NCBI RefSeq assembly: GCF_003711225.1
Contig: NZ_CP031030.1
Location: forward strand, 5,941,501 to 6,005,500
DNA length: 64,000 nt
Direction: 5' to 3'
Origin: Runella sp. SP2
GTDB lineage: Bacteria; Bacteroidota; Bacteroidia; Cytophagales; Spirosomataceae
This document shows positions 60,057 through 64,000 of this stretch, one piece after another. The position numbers were made by a program, and so were the translations under genes. The notes beneath the pieces were generated by a model, which was not told where the DNA came from, did no database searches, and saw only the letters and a list, made by a program, of their open reading frames with translations. Every line of letters starts with the position of its first letter. Within the stretch, counting starts at the first letter, position 1.

Positions 60057-60089
60057 ATTCGACACTCTGTACTCTACATTCGACACTCC
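60057..60089. repeat. GTCGAAT-type repeat, second locus
   Basis: ATTCGACACTCTGTACTC (60057-60074) and ATTCGACACTCC (60078-60089) match the 47.2-kb inverted repeat closely and lie just past the receptor stop codon. Confidence 0.65.
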
Positions 60090-60091
60090 CT

Positions 60092-62887
60092 CTATCCTCG
60101 TTGAATCACTCGAATACCGCCTGAAGGCGCGCCGCCCAGTAGGTTTTTGAGGCTGTAAGTAAAGCTTAGCAAATAGTAGCGTCCGAGCGAACGAATGCGC
60201 TCATCTTGAACAAAATTTGCCTGCGCCGTTCGGTTGATACCCACGTTGCGATTGAGCATATCTACAACCGAGAATTTGAGTTCTCCCCGTTTGTTTTTCA
60301 AGAAAAACTGTGAGATAGAAGCGTTCCAAATGGGTACTTTTTGGTTGAACGACGAACCCGCAAAGTTGTAAATACTGTAATCGAGCGACGAGCTTAGGTT
60401 GAGCGACTTGGTGAGTTTAAAGTTTCCTTCTACGTCGTAGCGTTGGTTGACAAACGATTGATTTAGAGCGCTATTGAGCGAATAGGCCGTTTGGTTGTAC
60501 GTGATGCTTCCGCTGCTCGAAATGTCAAAAAACTCTTTAAAGCGGTATTCCAAACGGAGGGTGTTGCGGCTTTCGAGGCGGCGCGTGCGATTATCGACAT
60601 CATTGACGGGAGTGATGCCACGGTTGAGGAGCAAATTGCTACTAAAATTCACCCGCGTATTGAGTGCCTTAATGCGGAAGCCTTTCGATAAGTTGGCGTT
60701 TAATGTATAGTCGTCTTTGACATTAACGGGGCGGTAGGTTCGCACCAAGTTTGCATCTACTTGCTGGGCGTTGGTAATGCGGTTAGCGGTGTAGGTAAAA
60801 TTGGCAAACGCAAAGAAATTGCTAAAGTTCAACTGGTTGAAATTGAAAAAGTTGAGATTCAGGCGATGGTTGTATTCGGGACGTAAGTTGGGGTTTCCCA
60901 AGACAATGTTAAGCGGGTCGCTGTTGTCAACAATCGGGGAAAGTTGCTGAATACTCGGCTCACGCACGTCGGCGTCGTAGGTAAGGCTGAGGTTACGGCT
61001 GGTTGAGAAATTATATTGGTAACGGAGGTTGGGCAAAAGATTGGTAAACGAGCGTTTGATTTGGGTATTTTGTAAAATCAATTCCCCGTCCAAGGTCGAT
61101 TGCTGCACGCTTAACCCCGTCGAAAAGTTGTGTTTTTTGCCGTTGAAACGCAGGTTAAAACCGCCTCGTTGATAGATAAAATCATTACGGAATTGATTGC
61201 TCAACAGCGCATTGAATCGAGGCAAGCGGCCGTCGCCGTTGACGTCAAAGACTTGTCGGTTGACGTCGTTTTGGGTCAAATTGAGGGCATAATTTAATTC
61301 CAAAAAGCGACGTTTTCCCAAAGGCTCCGTGTAGGAAGCCGTAAGCCCATAACTTTGGCGGTCGTTGGTTTGGGTATTGGTTTGGCGCAGGGTATCCACG
61401 CGGTTTTTCGCTCCCGACGGCGCATAGAATGAATTGACGGCTTGAAGGTTCCCGTTACGATCGCTTTGTTCTACCCCAAAGGTGAGGTTGGTAGAAAGTG
61501 TACGTCCTTTTTTTGCAAACTTATGACGCCACAACAACTCTGAGTTCAACCGAAAGGTATTGCCTTTGGAAAAAGACTGGCGCGTACCCTCGTTTTCCAA
61601 TAACCCATTGGCGTTGGTGGTGCTGGAGCTGCTACCCGTGTTGGCACTGTTTTGGGCGTAGTTGGCATTATTCGTCCATTTGAGGGAGTTGAGTGAGTCA
61701 ATTTTATGGTCAATCGTCCAGCTGGCTCGGTGGGTGTTGTTGGTCGTATTTTGGGCGGTGTTCTGTTTCGATACAAAACTACCCGTAGGGAGAAACGATT
61801 CTCTATTGGTTTCTCTGTCAATGAGTTGGTCGAGTTGGTTGTAGAAATAACTGCTTTGAAGCTCCGTTTTTTTGCTGAGCTGGTCGTTGTAATTGATTCC
61901 TAACCCACCCGATTTGACAAAACCATTGTTACGACCGTTAAAATTGAGGGGAATAATGGCGTCGTCGTCGGAGTTAAATTGTAGGCGAATTCCCCCACCT
62001 GCCATCATTCTTTGGGCAGCCCCCGTAAAATTCATGTAATCGTCGATGGAAAAACCTTGCTGATTGATGTTGTTGGCCATTCCCAAAAAAGAGAATTGGC
62101 GTTTTTTGCTAAATCGGTTGAGGTTGGCCTTCACCGAATAGCGGCTGTCGGGGCCTAAACCCGCCGTAGCCATCCCAAACATTCCTTTTTTCTTCTCTTC
62201 TTTGAGCGTCAGATTGATGGTTTTTTCTCGTTGGCCGTCGTCGATGCCTGTAAACTGCGATTGATCCGACTTGCGATCAAATACCTGTACTTTATCCACG
62301 GCATCGGCAGGAAGGTTTTTGGTCGCCATTTTGGGGTCGCGCCCAAAAAACTCTTTGCCATCCACCATCACGCGGCGTACTTGCTGTCCTTGGGCTTTTA
62401 CCGTTCCGTCGCGCTCTACTTCCACGCCAGGAAGGCGTTTGAGCAAATCTTCCACGACGGCGTTGGGTTGTACCTTAAACGACCCCGCATTGTATTCAAT
62501 GGTATCTTGTTTAATCTTTACAGGGTCACGTTCTCCTTTGACCACCACCTCGTTGAGGTCTTTGGGAATGGGTAACATTTTAATAAAACCAAGGTCAAGG
62601 ACTTCGCTTGTTTGGGAGGCAATGTTTTGCTGAACGGGCTGTAAGCCAACGTAGGTTATTTTAAGAAAATAGGCTTCGTTGGCCAAGTTTTTAAACTCGA
62701 ACGCTCCCGTACTTTGAGAACGAGCAAAAGAAACCAACGACGTGTCTTTCCCGTCGAGGAGCATCACGGTGGCACCGTCCAATGGTCGGTTGGCTGAGTC
62801 GCGCAGGGCGCCTTTGATGCTGATTTTTTGGGCAAAAGCAGCACTTGAAATCAGGACAAGTACTAAAACATGTACATAGTTTTTCAT
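60092..62887 (-). CDS. Large TonB-receptor-like outer-membrane protein
   Basis: 931 residues from ATG 62887 (signal peptide MKNYVHVLVLVLISSAAFAQ); the open frame to 63136 is not preceded by a better start. An N-terminal carboxypeptidase-like domain (about 22-105: KISIKGALRDSANRPLDGATVML) and a plug-like domain (about 110-230: LNEVVVKGERDPVKIKQDTIEYNAGSF ... VEDLLKRLPGVEV ... VRRVMVDGKEFFGRDPKMATKNLPADAVDKVQV) are followed by a long barrel. This is the OMP_b-brl_3 type of Bacteroidota, often linked to GLPGLI genes, as here. Substrate unknown. Confidence 0.88.
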   Translation of the reverse strand: MKNYVHVLVLVLISSAAFAQKISIKGALRDSANRPLDGATVMLLDGKDTSLVSFARSQSTGAFEFKNLANEAYFLKITYVGLQPVQQNIASQTSEVLDLGFIKMLPIPKDLNEVVVKGERDPVKIKQDTIEYNAGSFKVQPNAVVEDLLKRLPGVEVERDGTVKAQGQQVRRVMVDGKEFFGRDPKMATKNLPADAVDKVQVFDRKSDQSQFTGIDDGQREKTINLTLKEEKKKGMFGMATAGLGPDSRYSVKANLNRFSKKRQFSFLGMANNINQQGFSIDDYMNFTGAAQRMMAGGGIRLQFNSDDDAIIPLNFNGRNNGFVKSGGLGINYNDQLSKKTELQSSYFYNQLDQLIDRETNRESFLPTGSFVSKQNTAQNTTNNTHRASWTIDHKIDSLNSLKWTNNANYAQNSANTGSSSSTTNANGLLENEGTRQSFSKGNTFRLNSELLWRHKFAKKGRTLSTNLTFGVEQSDRNGNLQAVNSFYAPSGAKNRVDTLRQTNTQTNDRQSYGLTASYTEPLGKRRFLELNYALNLTQNDVNRQVFDVNGDGRLPRFNALLSNQFRNDFIYQRGGFNLRFNGKKHNFSTGLSVQQSTLDGELILQNTQIKRSFTNLLPNLRYQYNFSTSRNLSLTYDADVREPSIQQLSPIVDNSDPLNIVLGNPNLRPEYNHRLNLNFFNFNQLNFSNFFAFANFTYTANRITNAQQVDANLVRTYRPVNVKDDYTLNANLSKGFRIKALNTRVNFSSNLLLNRGITPVNDVDNRTRRLESRNTLRLEYRFKEFFDISSSGSITYNQTAYSLNSALNQSFVNQRYDVEGNFKLTKSLNLSSSLDYSIYNFAGSSFNQKVPIWNASISQFFLKNKRGELKFSVVDMLNRNVGINRTAQANFVQDERIRSLGRYYLLSFTYSLKNLLGGAPSGGIRVIQRG

Positions 62888-62910
62888 ATAAAATAGCTGA
62901 TTAAGTGGCG

Positions 62911-62964
62911 AGGGTTGCTCACAACCCGAGTACGCTAGCCGATACTCGGGTTGTGAGCAACCCT
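62911..62964. repeat. REPIN-like pair, 22-bp perfect inverted repeat (REP copies 6 and 7)
   Basis: The arms 62911-62932 and 62943-62964 are exact reverse complements over 22 bp with a 10-nt loop. Each contains one REP core (62912-62927 and 62948-62963), followed by GAGTA and its complement. It lies 23 nt upstream of the receptor start codon. Confidence 0.85.
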
Positions 62965-63040
62965 CAGCACAGATTAGAAAAAATAGCTGTTGGGTGAATG
63001 GTAATTGAAAAAATTCATGGCTGTAAGGATTTTGATGGGA

Positions 63041-63048
63041 CAAAACTA
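63041..63048 (-). promoter_or_regulatory. -7 box TAGTTTTG of the large receptor
   Basis: Exact TAnnTTTG on the minus strand, about 153 nt before the start codon at 62887. If used, the REPIN-like pair would lie in the 5' leader of the receptor message. No TTTG -33 at the usual distance. Confidence 0.35.
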
Positions 63049-63117
63049 GGGCAGCGTGCGGAGGAAGTAGGTTAAAGGCCGTTGAAAGAATGTTAATTAA
63101 GGTTAAAGCCAAATCCC

Positions 63118-63125
63118 TATCTTTG
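63118..63125 (+). promoter_or_regulatory. -7 box TATCTTTG of the class IV aminotransferase
   Basis: Exact TAnnTTTG match 28 nt before the ATG at 63154. Confidence 0.5.
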
Positions 63126-63153
63126 TGAATCCTCATCTTATCCTCTCAAAACC

Positions 63154-63978
63154 ATGCATTGTTACTTCAACGGCGCTATTATGCCTGTCGAGCAGGCTTC
63201 TGTCAACATCAACGATTTGGGACTGTTGCGCGGCTACGGCCTTTTTGATTATTTCCGTACCTACAACGGCGTTCCTTTTCAGTGGGACGGATACTGGGCG
63301 CGTTTTGTCCGTTCGGCGGAGGTACTGCATTTGCGCGTACCATTGACCCAAGCCCAAACGGCCGAAATTTTGGCAGAACTCCATCGCTTATCGGGACAAC
63401 CCGACGTTGCGTTTCGTTTTGTGCTGACGGGCGGGTATTCGCCTGATAGTGTGAGTGTTGTCGAGCCTAACTGGTTGATTATTGCCGAAAATTTGCCCAA
63501 AGACAACCCCGAAGGACGTGTGCGGGGCATCAAGGTACTTCCTTTTGAGTTTGTGCGTGATTTGCCCGAGCTTAAAAGCACGAATTACCTGCACATGATT
63601 CGCTTGGCGGCTGAGATGAAGTCACAAGGAGCGGCGGATTTGCTTTACTACAAAGACGGCGAAGTAAGTGAGTTGACGCGCAGTAACTTCTTTATTTTTA
63701 AAGGAGATACGTTGGTAACGGCCGATAAAAATATCTTGCACGGAATCACGCGCAGGGTGGTGTTAGAACTTGCCGAAAAAGAGTTTAAGGTAGAAGTTCG
63801 ACCGTTGTTGGTGTCAGAATTGGAAGAGGCCGACGAAGCCTTCACGACAAGTACCACCAAATGGGTCATGCCTGTGGTGCAAATTGGGCGTCAGATAGTG
63901 GGCGACGGCAAACCTGGGCCACGTACGCTCAAATTACTGGCTCAGTTTGAAGCATTGGTCAACGGCTATGGGAAATAG
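63154..63978 (+). CDS. Class IV PLP-dependent aminotransferase
   Basis: 274 residues of the branched-chain/D-amino-acid aminotransferase fold. K141 in LPELKSTNYLHMIR is the PLP lysine, E173 in GEVSELTRSNFFIF the conserved glutamate, and DLGLLRGYGLFDYFRTYNG the N-terminal signature. The family includes IlvE, D-alanine aminotransferase and aminodeoxychorismate lyase; length and motifs fit all of them, so I give no symbol. It stands alone and is divergent from the large receptor gene. Confidence 0.87.
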   Translation: MHCYFNGAIMPVEQASVNINDLGLLRGYGLFDYFRTYNGVPFQWDGYWARFVRSAEVLHLRVPLTQAQTAEILAELHRLSGQPDVAFRFVLTGGYSPDSVSVVEPNWLIIAENLPKDNPEGRVRGIKVLPFEFVRDLPELKSTNYLHMIRLAAEMKSQGAADLLYYKDGEVSELTRSNFFIFKGDTLVTADKNILHGITRRVVLELAEKEFKVEVRPLLVSELEEADEAFTTSTTKWVMPVVQIGRQIVGDGKPGPRTLKLLAQFEALVNGYGK

Positions 63979-64000
63979 TAGTCGCATTACGTTCTTAACC

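Noticed and set aside
62888..63136. N-terminal extension of the large receptor
   Set aside because: It would place the REPIN-like hairpin in the coding region and precede an obvious signal peptide at 62887.

Overview
The window reads as chromosome from a Bacteroidota member of the order Cytophagales, probably near Runella, Dyadobacter or Spirosoma. The evidence is the gene content (TonB-dependent receptors with carboxypeptidase-like plug extensions, a GLPGLI protein, GH105 hydrolases, 7TM-DISM kinase with LytTR regulator, a eukaryote-type GT3 glycogen synthase, a serine-palmitoyltransferase-like enzyme) and promoters of the Bacteroidota form TTTG-N19/20-TAnnTTTG. The genus is inference. I saw no rRNA, tRNA, CRISPR array, insertion sequence or prophage.

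Layout. 0.2-11.5 kb: housekeeping and secreted enzymes (OmpH-like chaperone, haloperoxidase-like lipoprotein, glmM with a gamma-carbonic anhydrase, a polytopic membrane protein, a CocE-type hydrolase, a quinone oxidoreductase and an exported Gfo/Idh/MocA protein). 11.6-17.7 kb: a sphingolipid-type alpha-oxoamine synthase, a small Ala/Glu/Lys-rich protein and a four-gene glycan operon. 17.8-24.5 kb: acetylxylan-esterase-like protein, TonB receptor, DUF3089 hydrolase and mannose-1-phosphate guanylyltransferase. 24.6-32.3 kb: a minus-strand block with RidA, an M1 peptidase overlapped by a RelE/ParE toxin-antitoxin pair, an LptF/G permease overlapped by a DUF6169-like protein with a 49-residue ORF ahead of it, and DsbD with a DUF3365 protein. 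32.7-36.5 kb: GntR regulator and two GH105 hydrolases. 36.6-45.7 kb: the most unusual region, below. 45.8-51.8 kb: assimilatory sulfate reduction genes. 51.9-64 kb: acyltransferase, MBL-fold hydrolase, GT3 glycogen synthase, two-component system with GLPGLI protein, large outer-membrane receptor, class IV aminotransferase.

The accessory core is 36.6-45.7 kb. A LytTR response regulator and a 7TM-DISM histidine kinase are followed by two 13-bp direct repeats exactly 21 bp apart, the geometry of LytTR operators. Next come four secreted proteins: a YadA-head/S74-chaperone fibre protein, a protein whose middle matches thiol-activated (cholesterol-dependent) cytolysins but whose C-terminal domain differs, a Ser/Asn/Gly/Trp repeat protein with a possible degenerate papain-like domain, and a fibre-like protein with a C1q-like C-terminus. 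A stand-alone LytTR protein closes the set. I read this as a signal-controlled secreted pore-former locus; function is inferred.

Seven copies of a GGGTTG-CTCA-CAACCC hairpin lie only between genes and look like a REP family. Two of them form a perfect 22-bp inverted pair (REPIN-like) ahead of the large receptor gene. A second motif around GTCGAAT accompanies several copies. Many convergent gene ends carry strong bidirectional terminators.
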